Shown: piece after piece, positions 24,401 to 37,000 of the stretch
Layout: each line of letters begins with the position of its first letter
How positions within the stretch are numbered: position 1 is the stretch's first letter
Notes under the pieces: model-generated
Databases searched by the model: none
What the model was told of the DNA's origin: nothing
The model's input: the letters and a program-made list of their open reading frames with translations, nothing else
Made by a program: the position numbers and the translations under genes
Source of the DNA: Theristus sp. LFF4_11
Taxonomy: Eukaryota > Nematoda > Chromadorea > Monhysterida > Xyalidae
Direction: 5' to 3'
Assembly: GCA_030248135.1 (NCBI GenBank)
Contig: JASANC010003404.1
Location: 1 to 64,000, forward strand
DNA: 64,000 nucleotides

Positions 24401-27168
24401 GTGTCGCCAGCGCAGTGCCTCGACGCAGGGCGCCTGGCTGCGTCTGCACGGGCACACGACTGCCGCCGCCGACACCGGCCAGTGGTCGCTCCAACAGGTC
24501 CGAGTACAGCTTGTGCACGTCGGCCGTTGTTGTGATTGATGGCGTGCTGTCGCCCGTTGCGCTCGCATCTGCAACCGAACGCTGCCTCATTTTACTGTTC
24601 TCATTGAAGCGCATATGCAACGGTGCAGACGAGCGTCCATATGCAACTGGGCTGATTCGAAAAGCAACAGGTTGCACCGACCGGCTGCTTGTGTGAATGC
24701 GTTGTGTTTTGCGGACTGAGCGGTGCCGAGCAGCTCCGTGTTGACTGCCTGCTGTGGCTGCGTGCGCACGCCGTGCACCGTCTGCAGTCGACCAGCAGTT
24801 GCACCGGCCGGCAGCTGACCACGAAACAGTGATTGCGTTCACGCAGTTTTCGTTTACCACTTATGATCTCGCCCTTGATGGAATAGGGCACACTAACATC
24901 GCAACAACATGACGAAGTCAATTTGTTTGACTACAGTTTGATACAAAACGCCAACTGTACAGCAGCCACAGCAAGACCACCTGCTGTGCGGCAGTGCTTG
25001 CGAGCATCGTCGGTGGCGTCGCCATGCGCACCGGCACGCCCCTGGTCACGGTGAAGTGTGCACCCGCACGGCCACCCCTGTAGCTGCCACCGAGCACCGT
25101 CTGCCCGCCCCTGACCACCAAGGGCACCGTGCCACTCGCGATCGTCTCCACCCGTTCGCCAGTCTGTGCGCCACTGTCCGTTGTCGTCTCCGTGTCGTTC
25201 ACGACGCGCTTCACCAGCTGACGCGCACCAATCATATTCGCGTTGATCACCGTGCTGCCGCCGCGCGAGTTTCTGTGAGCGAAGCTTATCCTTGTGTTTT
25301 TTTGTTGACTCTGAAGGAGCGTCAAAAAGTTTTAAAACTCCACTCCAAACAAAAAAAATGAACACAGCTAACCGAATGGTGGCGGCGCGCGCGACACGCG
25401 GATTGACGGTCGTTCGCAACGCAGCAATCGGCGACACACCGTGCACCAGTGGACGCACCACAGGGACATAGGCGCCGGGGGGTGCGTTCGGAGTGGACGT
25501 GCTGACCAGGTACGACGACATATTCGCACCGGGCAACTGGCCACGCGCTAAAAATGACATTATTAATAAATGCATTTTGACTGGACATTTTCGCACGAGT
25601 GTTTTCCTAACGTAAACTAAACATACGTGCGGCGGCCGGGCTTGCGTTGTTGGTCACCCTGCGTTGAATGTACTGACGACCGCGAATGGTGACCAGACGT
25701 GGGCTGCCAATGGCGTTCATACTGAAAGAAGATGCAATGGGAAACAATGAAATACAGAGTTGTCACTTGAATCGACATGAAATATCATACATCCAGCAGA
25801 CTGAATGAAAACACGCAGAGAAACGAACGAACGTTTGAAGACGTGCCGCGTTTGGCGTTGGCTCGTAGACCCGCTGGAGCATGGCGCCGGGGCGGCCAGC
25901 CGGCATCGCGCGTGCGCGTGCACTTGGCTCATAGGAAACACGCCCGGTCGGCTCAATGGCGCCCGTGCCCAATGGGCGTGTGCCCGTCGCTGCTGACGAC
26001 TCGATGCTCGTTGCTGGCTGTGCTTGCGAGCTCGCTGCACAAGTAAAAGGTTGCTACGATCATCTGAACTAAATATGATGTCGATGATAAAACCCCCTTT
26101 TACAGAGCTGCTTTCAGTTGGCCTTTTTGGAATGATCCAACAGTCAACGGGTGTTATGCGAAATACACATCCCTTGCTGAAAGTCATGTCTATCACACAA
26201 AACAACTGAACATAGTTCTGGAACAGGGTTGATGGGCGGTGTGTGCGATTTGTACGCTCGCCTCACCGGGCACAGTGAGCGCCTCCTCCAACGTGAGCAC
26301 AACCGGGAATCGTTCTTCATTGTCCGTCTGATTCTGTGTTTCACGTGCACGCTGTTCACCAGCAGTCTGCGTCGACGTGCACTGTCCATTCCGATCACCA
26401 CCATCAACAGCAACATTGTTCAATTTCGTCGGAGAGTCCGTGGAAAGTTCTGTTGCAGCCGGCTCAACTGCAGTGTCTTGCTCCGTTGAGCCCTGGGCGT
26501 CCATGGGTATTGTGCTTGATTTCGACGGTGAATGGCCTGCTATGTTGTTCACGTTTGATGCCTGAAATTGAAACCATAGGTAGAATTAACATGAAACTAC
26601 AGGTGCAACATCGGTAATCAGAATTCATGCATGCGTTATTTGTCTGATAATCAGTGAACCAAGTAAAATCATCGTATCAGCATTTGCTCGCTAAATCTGC
26701 GTGTCCAAGCGTTTGGATTTGGGTTGCCAAGCTTCTATCCAAGATTCGGGCAGTCACATTGCATCTCTTGTATGATACGCAATTTGCAGGTTGGTGAGCA
26801 CGTGATGCATGCATTCCGTCTGTGTGCAGTGCTCAACTGTGCCTCCACAGCAATGCGTGCACAGAATGCACGCATCACCTGCTGGTCACCACAGTCACCT
26901 GCTGAGTGCCGAGCATTCCGTAGCAGTGATCGGACTGAATGGCGCACTGCGCCGGCGACTGGCCGTCGGGCGTGCGCACGACCACGGAGCCGGACACGGT
27001 GCACGTGTGCTGGCACGCGGACGTGTGTGCTGCTGTGCACGTGCACGCCGGCACTGCGCCGCTGTCCGCGGGGCACGCTGCTTGTTGCTGGTGTTGCATG
27101 CTGGTGCTGCCCTGCACTGCTGCACGCACGGAATCACGTGCAAAGATGCAGTTTAATGAAACGATCAC
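15433..27168 (-). CDS. PHD-SET chromatin protein, MLL5/SETD5/SET-26 family (left copy)
   Basis: Multi-exon minus-strand gene with a PHD finger followed by a SET domain, the layout of KMT2E (MLL5), SETD5, Drosophila UpSET and nematode SET-9/SET-26. These are chromatin regulators that read H3K4me3 through the PHD finger. The N-terminal third is low-complexity (Q, S, T, A, G, R) and spread over small exons. Then come an acidic Ser-rich stretch, the PHD finger (22,179-22,586), a Lys/Arg helix, the SET domain (20,286-21,705), a histone-H1-like Lys/Ala exon, a conserved SREQRKLLQYQRQFERL helix, and C-terminal motifs KKRWLRQAL and KKVSLNEYKK known from this family. The stop is TGA at 15,435-15,433. 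N-terminal exons near 26.2-26.9 kb are open here but broken in the right copy, so this is the better copy there. The first exon is uncertain: an acceptor-like site precedes it and the palindrome axis is only about 50 bases away, so the gene may be 5' truncated. Confidence 0.85.
20286..21705 (-). other. SET domain exons (left copy)
   Basis: Three exons mirroring 33,475-34,894, encoding the GLVAVHMIPRD strand, the RFVRRSCRPN core and the VDCACG segment. An intron of about 500 bases between the second and third holds two 50-base tandem repeats. Confidence 0.85.
20623..20722. repeat. Two tandem 50-base repeats in SET gene intron (left)
   Basis: Two adjacent copies of a 50-base unit starting TTAGTAGATGTATGTATGG, with a few differences near the end of the unit; mirrored at about 34,459-34,558. 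Confidence 0.85.
22179..22586 (-). other. PHD finger exons (left copy)
   Basis: Two exons encode the C4HC3 zinc-binding pattern: CxC in RCICGL, CxxC in CCDDC, HxxC in WQHCRC and CxxC in CEKC. The intron falls between the CCDDCE half and the VWQHC half. The Trp before the His-Cys pair fits a methyl-lysine reader. Confidence 0.85.
22987..23070. repeat. Dispersed intronic element (copy in SET intron)
   Basis: Carries a TTATAAC...AGTGCC core and TGTGCAAC blocks. Related stretches lie near 24,070-24,121 in another SET intron and at 2,650-2,700, 7,085-7,140 and 7,194-7,235 in KCC introns. See the findings. Confidence 0.5.
26801..26879. repeat. Intronic hairpin near the axis
   Basis: GTGATGCATGCATTC is followed about 50 bases later by its near-perfect reverse complement GAATGCACGCATCAC. 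It lies in an intron of the left SET copy and has a mirror copy on the right arm. Confidence 0.6.
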
Positions 27169-27636
27169 AGAAAAGCGACACTTTCACTACTGTATTATCC
27201 ATCAACCATTAACCTGCACAAAAAGCCAAAAACCATGTATTGACTGCACTGTTACTTTGCACGAGTCGAGCGAGTCTCCACGAAACAAAACGTTGTTTTT
27301 GCAAGAACGACCAAGAAAGTAATGTTATTATTCTCGCAAAAAAGAGCAGTTTGTGGACTTACAGTTAATGAGTTTCAGAAGCACAGAGCGGATTTAGTGC
27401 AGACGGCGGCAAAAGACTAGGAGATCGCCGGGTGATTTCATTGGCACAAATATGCTGCTACATACAAAACGCAAAACGGACACCTTCTTTTCCCTTCCGA
27501 TTCCTGCTGTCGATTAATTCTCTTTTTTTCTCTGATGGCGTGATTTATTTATTTTCTTGGGTTTGGGGCTGGCTTGACAGCCTCTGAAAAAAAACAAAAG
27601 ATGTAAAAGCTGTAGAGTCAGTACCGAAGGCGAAAG

Positions 27637-27689
27637 CAAATTTTCGAGGGGGGGGGGTCTCGTCACGTGGGGGGGAGGGGGGTCTAGGG
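27637..27689. repeat. G-run repeat at the palindrome axis
   Basis: Two long runs of G (about 10 and 7, then 6) within about 50 bases, preceded by CAAATTTTCGAG. The same leader and G runs occur at 63,920-64,000. The spacing could support a G-quadruplex on the plus strand. Confidence 0.75.
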
Positions 27690-27707
27690 TTGTTAAACAA
27701 AAATGAA

Positions 27708-27781
27708 AATTTTTTTTTTTTAAAAAAAAAGTGATTAAAAAAAAAACAAAAATGCCGATTTTTTTTTTTAAAAAAAAAAAT
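27708..27781. repeat. T/A homopolymer blocks in spacer
   Basis: T run, A run, short unique linker, then A run, T run and A run again. Low-complexity DNA prone to slippage; no coding content. Confidence 0.8.
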
Positions 27782-28072
27782 TCGAAAAATTTTCCTCTAA
27801 TATGCTCTGAAAACCTCAATTTTGGCACAATTTTTCGAAAGTTCAACAAAAATTTTCTTTGATTATACCTCGTAAAACCTTTAGCAGTCGATTTTGAGCC
27901 GTTTTACCGACTGATTTTAGGCTTCGACAACATCTGCGATGAAGTTTTTGAGCGTCCCAAAGCTTAGCCTACCATTTCCTATGCAGATAAGGTGACGATT
28001 AGCCTCGCAGAGCGTCCGATTGTGCAGGTTAATGGTTGATGGATAATACAGTAGTGAAAGTGTCGCTTTTCT

Positions 28073-31000
28073 GTGATCGTTTCATTAAACTGCATCTTTG
28101 CACGTGATTCCGTGCGTGCAGCAGTGCAGGGCAGCACCAGCATGCAACACCAGCAACAAGCAGCGTGCCCCGCGGACAGCGTACGGTGCCGGCGTGCACG
28201 TGCACAGCGTCCCGCGTGCCAGCCACGTGCACCGTGTCCGGCTCCGTGGTCGTGCGCACGCCCGACGGCCAGTCGCCGGCGCAGTGCGCCATTCAGTCAC
28301 ACTGCTACGGAATGCTCGGCACTCAGCAGGTGACTGTGGTGACCAGCAGGTGATGCGTGCATTCTGTGCACGCATTGCTGTGGAGGCACAGTTGAGCACT
28401 GCACACAGACGGAATGCATGCATCACGTGCTCACCAACCTGCAAATTGCGTATCATACAAGAGATGCAATGTGACTGCCCGAATCTTGGATAAGCTTGGC
28501 AACCCAAACCAAACGCTTGGACACGCAGATTTGCGAGCAAATGCTGATACGATGATTTTACTTGGTTCACTGATATCAGACAAATAACGCATCATGAATT
28601 CTGATTACCGATGTTGCACCTGTAGTTTCATGTTAATTCTACCTATGGTTTCAATTTCAGGCATCAAACGTGAACAACATAGCAGGCCATTCACCGTGAA
28701 ATAAGCACAATACCCATGGCGCCCAGGGCTCAACGGAGCAAGACACTGCAGTTGAGCCGGCTGCAACAGAACTCCACGGCTCTCGACGAATTGAAAATGT
28801 TGCTGTTGAGGTGATCGGAATGGACAGTGCACGTCGACGCAGACTGCTGGTGAACAGCGTGCACGTGAAACACAGAATAGACGGACAATGAAGAACGATT
28901 CCCGGTTGTGCTCACGTTGGAGGAGGCGCTCACTGTGCCCGGTGAGGCGAGCGTACAAATCGCACACACCGCCATAACCCTGTTCCAGAACTATGTTCAG
29001 TTGTTTTGTGTGATAGACATGACTTTCAGCAAGGGATGTGTATTTCGCATACACCCGTTGACTGTTGGATCTTCCAAAAAGGCCAATGAAAGCAGCTCTG
29101 TAAAGGGGGTTTTATCATCGACTCATTTTAGTTCAGATGATCGTGCAACCTTTTACTTGTGCAGCGGCTCGCAAGCACAGCAGAACGAGCATCGAGTCGT
29201 CAGCAGCGACGGGCACACGCCCATTGGGCACGGGCGCCATTGAGCCGACCGGGCGTGTTTCCTATGAGCCAAGTGCACGCGCACGCGCGATGCCGGCTGG
29301 CCGCCCCGGCGCCATGCTCCAGCGGGTCTACGAGCCAACGCCAAACGCGGCACGTCTTCAAACGTTCGTTCGTTTCTCTGCGTGTTTTCATTTAGTTCGC
29401 TGGATGTATGATATTTCATGTCGATTCAAGTGACAACTCTGTATTTCATTGTTTCCCATTGCATCTTCTTTCAGTATGAACGCCATTGGCAGCCCACGTC
29501 TGGTCACCATTCGCGGTCGTCAGTACATTCAACGCAGGGTGACCAACAACGCAAGCCCGGCCGCCGCACGTATGTTTAGTTTACGTTATAAAAACACTCG
29601 TGCGAAAATGTCCAGTCAAAATGCATTTATTAATAATGTCATTTTTAGCGCGTGGCCAGTTGCCCGGTGCGAATATGTCGTCGTACCTGGTCAGCACGTC
29701 CACTCCGAACGCACCCCCCGGCACCTATGTCCCTGTGGTGCGTCCACTGGTGCACGGTGTGTCGCCGATTGCTGCGTTGCGAACGACCGTCAATCCGCGT
29801 GTCGCGCGCGCCGCCACCATTCGGTTAGCTGTGTTCATTTTTTTGTTTGGAGTGGAGTTTCAAAACTTTTTGACGCTGCTTCAAAGTCAACAAAAAAACA
29901 CAAGGATAAGCTTCGCTCACAGAAACTCGCGCGGCGGCAGCACGATGATCAACGCGAATATGATTGGTGGGCGTCAGCTGGTGAAGCGCGTCGTGAACGA
30001 CACGGAGACGACAACGGACAGTGGCGCGCAGACTGGCGAACGGGTGGAGACGATCGCGAGTGGCACGGTGCCCTTGGTGGTCAGGGGCGGGCAGACGGTG
30101 CTCGGTGGCAGCTACAGGGGTGGCCGTGCGGGTGCACACTTCACCGTGACCAGGGGCGTGCCGGTGCGCATGGCGACGCCACCGACGATGCTCGCAAGCA
30201 CTGCCGCACAGCAGGTGGTCTTGCTGTGGCTGCTGTACAGTTGGCGTTTTGTATCAAACTGTAGTCAAACAAATTGACTTGATCATGTTGTTGCGATGTT
30301 AGTGTGCCCTATTCCATCAAGGGCGAGATCATAAGTAGTAAACGAAAACTGCGTGAACGCAATCACTGTTTCGTGGTCAGCTGCCGGCCGGTGCAACTGC
30401 TGGTCGACTGCAGACGGTGCACGGCGTGCGCACGCAGCCACAGCAGGCAGTCAACACGGAGCTGCTCGGCACCGCTCCGTCCGCAAAACACAACGCATTC
30501 ACACAAGCAGCCGGTCGGTGCAACCTGTTGCTTTTCGAATCAGCCCAGTTGCATATGGACGCTCGTTTGCACAGTTGCTTATGCGCTTCAATGACAACAG
30601 TAAACCGACGCAGCGTTCGGTTGCAGATGCGAGCGCAACGGGCGACAGCACGCCGTCAATCACAACAACGGCCGACGTGCACAAGCTGTACTCGGACCTG
30701 TTGGAGCGGCCACTGGCCGGTGTCGGCGGCGGCAGTCGTGTGCCCGTGCAGACGCAGCCAGGCGCCCTGCGTCGAGGCACTGCGCTGGCGACACAGCCGA
30801 GGGCACAACGACGCGGCGCCGCTGCGGGCACAGTGCACGCGAACCGATCTGCGACGAGCCCGGTGCCCGTGAACAGACGCCCGCTGCCGGTGCGACCGAA
30901 CGCCGCTCGTGCTGCGACGACGCTGCTCGCACGCACGGCCAGTCCCGTGGGCGCCGGGGGCACGCCGCAGAGGACGGTGAGACTGAGATCGCTGCTCAGC

Positions 31001-34000
31001 AGTGGTGGCGTGCAAGGCTGCTTGGGTTGCACGTTGACGGAGACCAGTTCAGTTGGACGCACGATCTGTGCAATGCTGCTCTGAACACGGTGCACTCGGT
31101 TATAATGCAGTAACACTGTTGCACACACACACCCCCGCTCACGCGCACACATGCCATATTACAGAAGTACGTGCGTGCGTGTGTTGACCGTGCAACATCA
31201 CAATGTTGTGACTGAATGCACTGAGTTCACACCGCAATTTACTATGCTGAGCGTCGATTTTTAGTTCTCTGAAGTGCTCAGCTATCCGCTCTCCGCAGAC
31301 ACAACGGTATCTCAAAAAAACGACATCTACATTGCTCTCAAGTGACCATTTCTCGCAGGTGTGCATCGGCGTCGACTCGAACGGCCAGGACCTGGCGACG
31401 TTGTCCGAGAAGCGTGCTCGTACGAGCGTGCACCGTGGCGGCAGCAGTGCCGTCGCTGGCTCCGCCTCGCTCAGCGGCATGTCGCTCGTTCGTGGGCACG
31501 CGACGCACGACACGACGCTGCAGAGTGCACGCACTGCTGGCTACGATCTCACCATCATACGCACCATAAAGACGCGCGCCAACGCAAACGCAGCACTGAC
31601 GCACACGGCGACGCACAGGCAGACGGGCAGACAGCACACGCAACAGGTGACACACTGTCTGCAAGCATCACAACGCTTGTCTTGTGCCAGGAGTCTGCAA
31701 GATAGCGAGTCATACTGGTGCGCCAAAGCAGTTTGCGAGTTGTGACAGTCGAAAGGTGCCGCACTGCTTGTGGTGCAGTCTGAATCAAATCGTACAACAG
31801 TGATGAACACGATCGCACTTCAGCCGCCAGCAGCAAGCAGCGCATCATACGGCCGCCAACAGCAACACCCACAGGTCGTGGCTGCCTCCTCGCAAGCAGC
31901 ACGCACAGAAGCCGAGGACACGCGTGACCCGTCGTCGTTGTCCGAGTCGATGCTGGTGGCGGACGTGCTTGCGAAAATGTCCAGTTCACCAGCGGCGCCG
32001 AACGCACAGACGCACAGGCAGATGCGCAGTCCTGCGATTGTGACGCCGGCACTGCTCGCACAGACGCCAAATGCCAGCGGTCAGTGTTGACAATGCTGCT
32101 GCTTTGTACAGTCCTGGTATGAAGAAGTGGCACTCTGTTATAACAAGTAATGTTGCACCGTGTAAACAACACCCGTTATAAACACAGTGCTATTGCACAG
32201 TACAACGCACATACACACGATACAACTGCAGCGCGCCGTGTCCGCCCGTGTGTTTGTTTGTGCCTGTGCAACATGTTGAGTGCACTTTAGGCAAGCACGT
32301 CAGTGTCAAATGCGGCGCACTCAGCAGTTTTCACGGGTGCACGCATACAGAGTCTAGCCCGTCAAGTAATATGTGATTCGAAACTTATTATCGACTGCAC
32401 ATTAGCGCAGTGTTACGTGTTGCAGGCACAGCGGGTGTCAACAACGTCACCGGCCAATCGGGCGGCTCCGGCGGTGACACGGGCGACTTGAAGCTGTCTG
32501 ATTTGTCGTCGCCCTCGTCGTCGGAGGTGTCTGACTCGGAGCAGAGCAGCAGCACGGACAGCGAGGGCGAGTGGAAGGGACAACAGTGGCAGACGCGCTG
32601 CATCTGTGGCCTCGCGCACAACGATGAGTTCATGATCTGCTGCGACGACTGCGAGTGCGTTCTGTTGTGTCGGCTTTGTGCAATGCGATGCAGTTGCGAG
32701 CCGAACGCAGCTCAATCGTTCATTGAGTGATCTGGTTTCAAATAAACGCTGCTGAAGCATCTCTAGCTTTTCCGTTCCTTCCGGTTTGGTTCCCTGTTTC
32801 ATAATGCTGATTGCACCAAAAAAACAACAAGAGTGAATGGGTGAAACGGTCATGACTGATGATCGGTTGTGTTAATTGCATCAAAATCAAAGTTCACCAC
32901 CAAACGAATTGCAGAGTGTGGCAGCACTGTCGTTGCATGGGCATTCCGCAAGGCAAAGAGCCGGAGCAATACTCGTGCGAGAAATGTAAGCCACGCCCAC
33001 TGAAGGTGACCGCTGAAAAGGCTCGCGAGATTCAGGAGAAGAAGCTCGCCAAGAAAGCAAAGGCGAAAAAGGAACGTCAGCTGGCACGAGAGAAACGCCG
33101 TGAAAAGCGACGACGCCAGAAACGAAAGCAGAAACAACGCGACAAGGCCGAGAAGAAGGTTGGCAGACTAGCAGAGAAGGCTGAGGGCAAGACAAGAGTG
33201 CAGTGTGCGCTTGTTTGTCGACTCAATCGAATCTCAATGTGTTTTGCAGGTGACGAGAGCTGAAATATTGAAGACGTACGAGAAATACACACAGGTTGCG
33301 AACAACGAATACACGGAAGACGCACGCAAATTCATATCCGCTCAGGGCGACACGGTTCGCTGGCAGACGTTTTTCTTTTTGCAGTTTTTTCGTCATGTCA
33401 CGTCAACACTTTGCCGTTTCACAAATGTTAGTTGGGTAAAGCTAAAATCATGAGCGTATGCGTTTTTGTTGCAGTCCGGTCAAGACCTGCTCGACAAACT
33501 GTCCGAGTCGCTGTGCGAGGCGTTGTTCGTGGCGCCGCAGGTGATGGGTCTCGTTGCTGTGCACATGATTCCACGTGACCAGCCTGTGATCGCGTTCCGC
33601 GGTCTCGTCTGCTTGAAATCAGAGTCGAATTCGCGCGACAAATCCGGCCGCCAAATGCCGCACGTTCTCGTTTATAGGTGACCAGCTAACTGTGTTTCAG
33701 ACAGAATTGGTGGACATTATCATTATGTATTCGTTAAGTAAAGTATTTGTTATCGATTATAGCTAAGTTCTGCGATTCAATGTACGGTGCACACAAATAA
33801 CATGATTTTTATTTGTGTTTCACTTAAAATTGCTCCAAGTGTTTCCAATCGTTGAAATACGCCAGAGCAGGGTAGGTCATGACTCATGGTCACCAAGGCA
33901 ATTCTGAATGGTTGCCTGAATGAAAGCACAGACGCATTTGAGTCGCAGAATCACAACAAACATATGACATCAAGTGTATCTTTTGAATGCAAACACGCTT

Positions 34001-37000
34001 GACATCGCCCGTTTTCAGCGGCTTCACATGCACCGGTGGCGTCGACCTGCCCACGATCTGCATCGATGCTCGTTTCAAAGGCAATGCAGCACGCTTTGTG
34101 CGACGCTCCTGTCGGCCGAACACTCAGGTTGGCAATGCTCAGGTGTGCAAGAAATCGTATGAATCTGCGAGCAGCAAATCATCAGCTTTGAGTTTGAGAT
34201 TGAGTTTCTGGAATTTTTTCAAAAACCTTGGTTGGGAGCCGATTTTTGCTGTCAAATTCAATGCAAGTAGTGCTAGTGCCATTTGTAGCTTCTTCGTGGA
34301 GCGAAGAAATTTTTCAAAAAGTAGGGTGGGAAAACACATTACACTTTGTGATTTTAGGTATCTTCTGACACGTAAATCCAAAATGTGGGTGTCATCGAAA
34401 ATTTTAGGTGTCCCTGACACCTATTTAGCGGGCGATACCGCACAAAAAAATGCGGGCGTGGGCATTGGCTGATTTGACATTCAGCCGTCCATACATACAT
34501 CTACTAAATGGGCATTCGCTCCTTTGACATTCAGCCGTCCATACATACATCTACTAACGCCGTAGCTTCCAGTTTGCTGTAACTGTAAGCGGCGGAGAAA
34601 GCTGCTCACTGCAAAACAGCAGCGTTGTTGCAGATCAAGCACGTCATCCGCAACGGCGAGTTGCATCTGCTGCTCGTGGCGACCGAGGTGATCGAGCAAA
34701 TGTCCGAGGTGACGGCGCCGCAGGACTTTGATTTTCGTTCGTCGCGTTATCCGGTCGACTGCGCGTGCGGCGCGACGGAGCGCGACAACGAGGACGACCC
34801 GTGCCCGGTGGCCGAGTTCAACAGGGAGCTCCGGCTGAAGAGGGCGCAGCTGCTGGCTGACAAGAAACGAATCAGGCAACACGAGAAACGAGAGGTCGGC
34901 TAAACGCAAACTCTTTGCGCTCGGCGCATAGCTGCCTGCTTGGTGGTGTCTGGCGTACGGACGCACCACGCAAAACTACAATCAGCGAGCGACCTTTTTT
35001 TTAATGTATTGACACCAGCCGAGACTTGCCGTGGCAATCTTTGCTAAATCCCTCAATTTCAACTTGCAGGGCAAGCAGCAGAGCACGAAAGGGCCGAAGA
35101 AGACGGCCACGTCGAAACCGATCAAAAAGAAGCAACCGGATGAGAAGAAGGCGAACAAAGGTCGCCCACCGAAGACCAAGCCTGCCGCCAAGGCGGTCAC
35201 TGCGTCACACAAGAAGAAGCCCGCGGCCAGCGTCACCAAAGTCGCCGCGTCGAAAGTCAAGAAGAAATTGGCTGCCTCGAAATCGAAAGCGAAATCGCAC
35301 CACAAGAAGCCGCCAGCAGCAGCAGCAGCGCCGGCGAAGAAAGCAACTGCTGCTGTGAGCAAGAAGAAACCGCACAAGGAGCCGCAGAAAGCAAAAGTGA
35401 AAATCGGACTGCGCGTCAAGTCGAAGCAGGATCGGGCCGCTGCGCGCAAACAGTCGAGCGAACAGGAAGTCGAAGGCATCAAGCAGTCGCCCAGTCCGGC
35501 GCCGATTCGTGGTCGCAGAAGGACGCAAAGGCTGGTTTTGCGTTGTTGTTGTTCCACGCAATGAATGGCTATGCGTTGAAAAAAATCATTGAAAAAAGTT
35601 CAAACGTTTGTACGGCCCGGCCAGATCAGTGACACACACTGTTGAAAACACAGCTAGTAACTTCGCAGCTTTTCTTTGCAGCGCATCCAAAGATGCAGGT
35701 CCACCAGCGAAAAAGAGCACACCAACAGCGGCAATAAAGAAGTCCAGCCGCATCAGCGGCAGTGCGGCGGAGGAGAAACGGGCGGTGAAGGAAGAGACGC
35801 CGTCTGCAGACCAGAAGGAGCCAACGATGTTGAAATCACTGAGAGACGCGTGGAATGAGCCGGCCGTGATGGCCGCCGCCGTCATGAAACTGCCCGAGAT
35901 GAAACACGAAGACAGCACCATGGTGCGCAACAACTTTTTGTAAAAATTATTCAAATCGACAACTCCGCTGAGTTGTTATCGGTTCACTTTTCAAAGTTTT
36001 TTTTTCATTTTTCGTTTCAGTCACGCGAGCAGCGCAAACTTCTGCAGTATCAGCGCCAGTTTGAACGGCTTGCAGAGAAGGAAAAGAAGAAACAAGAAAC
36101 CGGTGCCGCGCGCACAGTCACGCCGCCGTCAAGTTTGTGCAGTTTGTTTTGATTTATAATGTTTGTTTAAACACATTTTCTTTTGTTTTGTTAAGTGTAT
36201 AATCGTCTATATCCGCACTTCTTTGCAGACAAGAAACCGAGCAAAACAACGCCAAAGCCGACTACACAAAGTCACAAGTCGGTCGCGAAACACTCGAAGC
36301 AACCTGCAAAGGATGAAAAACGCAACAAGGCGAAGAAAACGAAAAAGTCAGTGGTTCAGTTCAGTTCAGTTTTGTTGTGCAGTGCACGGCATAATGCTAG
36401 AGAAGTGTAAGCCACCATGAGTAGGCAAGCCAGTGGTTCGCATGTGCCTGTGGTAATTGAATCTGAGTCAAGAACTGTCGGAATATAGCGTTTTTTGCAA
36501 AGCTTTCACAACGACATGACGTAATGTAACTGCCGTAATGACGTAACTGCCCTTCTGCCATGAATCATCAGCACTGCCATGCTCAGGACGAAGCCTGTGA
36601 GGACGTCGGCGCGTGTCAGCGGCAAAAAGGAGCAGGAGGACACGGACGACTCGTCGGCACAGGAGGCGTCGGACACGGAGAGTGACCACGAGGACAACAA
36701 GCGCACGGACAACAACGACGACGACAAGCATGGCGGCGGGGGCGCTGCCGGCGGAGGCACGCCAGGTGCACTCGTCCTTCTGGTGTATCCGGGCACGTTC
36801 ATCACGCAACGAACGCTCCATTAGTTGGCTGATGCATGTTTCGCATGCACCAATCAACGTGCCGTTTTTTGTTGACGTAACTTTGAGTGAGTCATGTTTT
36901 GCATGCGCAGGTCGCGGTGGAGGTGCGTCTGGCTCCGGTGGCGGTGGCGGTGGCGGTGCTGGCTCCGGCTCTGGTCCGTCAACGCTCAACCGAACGAGGT

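Larger units (their letters stand above)
1..27221 (+). repeat. Left arm of giant inverted duplication
   Basis: The whole stretch is present again in reverse complement at about 28,020-55,484. Base 1 pairs with about 55,484 and base 27,221 with 28,020, where identity stops abruptly. Many predicted proteins are identical residue for residue between arms, and introns and intergenic DNA match too, so this is a segmental copy rather than conserved genes. The arm runs to the window edge, so its outer boundary is unknown. Differences are scattered substitutions plus clusters of small indels at about 1.2-2.05 kb, 8.25 kb, 9.4-12.4 kb and 25.6-27.1 kb. Confidence 0.97.
27222..28019. other. Spacer at the palindrome axis
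   Basis: About 0.8 kb of single-copy DNA between the arms. It holds no convincing gene. Its middle (27,637-27,689) has two runs of G separated by a CACGTG, followed by alternating T and A homopolymers (about 27,708-27,781). The stretch 27,616-27,657 resembles 63,920-63,961 at the far right of the window, so the spacer contains a dispersed G-run repeat. The two SET gene copies start on either side, so any promoter they share would have to lie here. Confidence 0.85.

Noticed and set aside
27222..28019. Centromere, telomere or CRISPR-like array at the axis
   Set aside because: No tandem array of regular units, no telomere-type repeats and no spacer-repeat pattern; only G runs and homopolymers.
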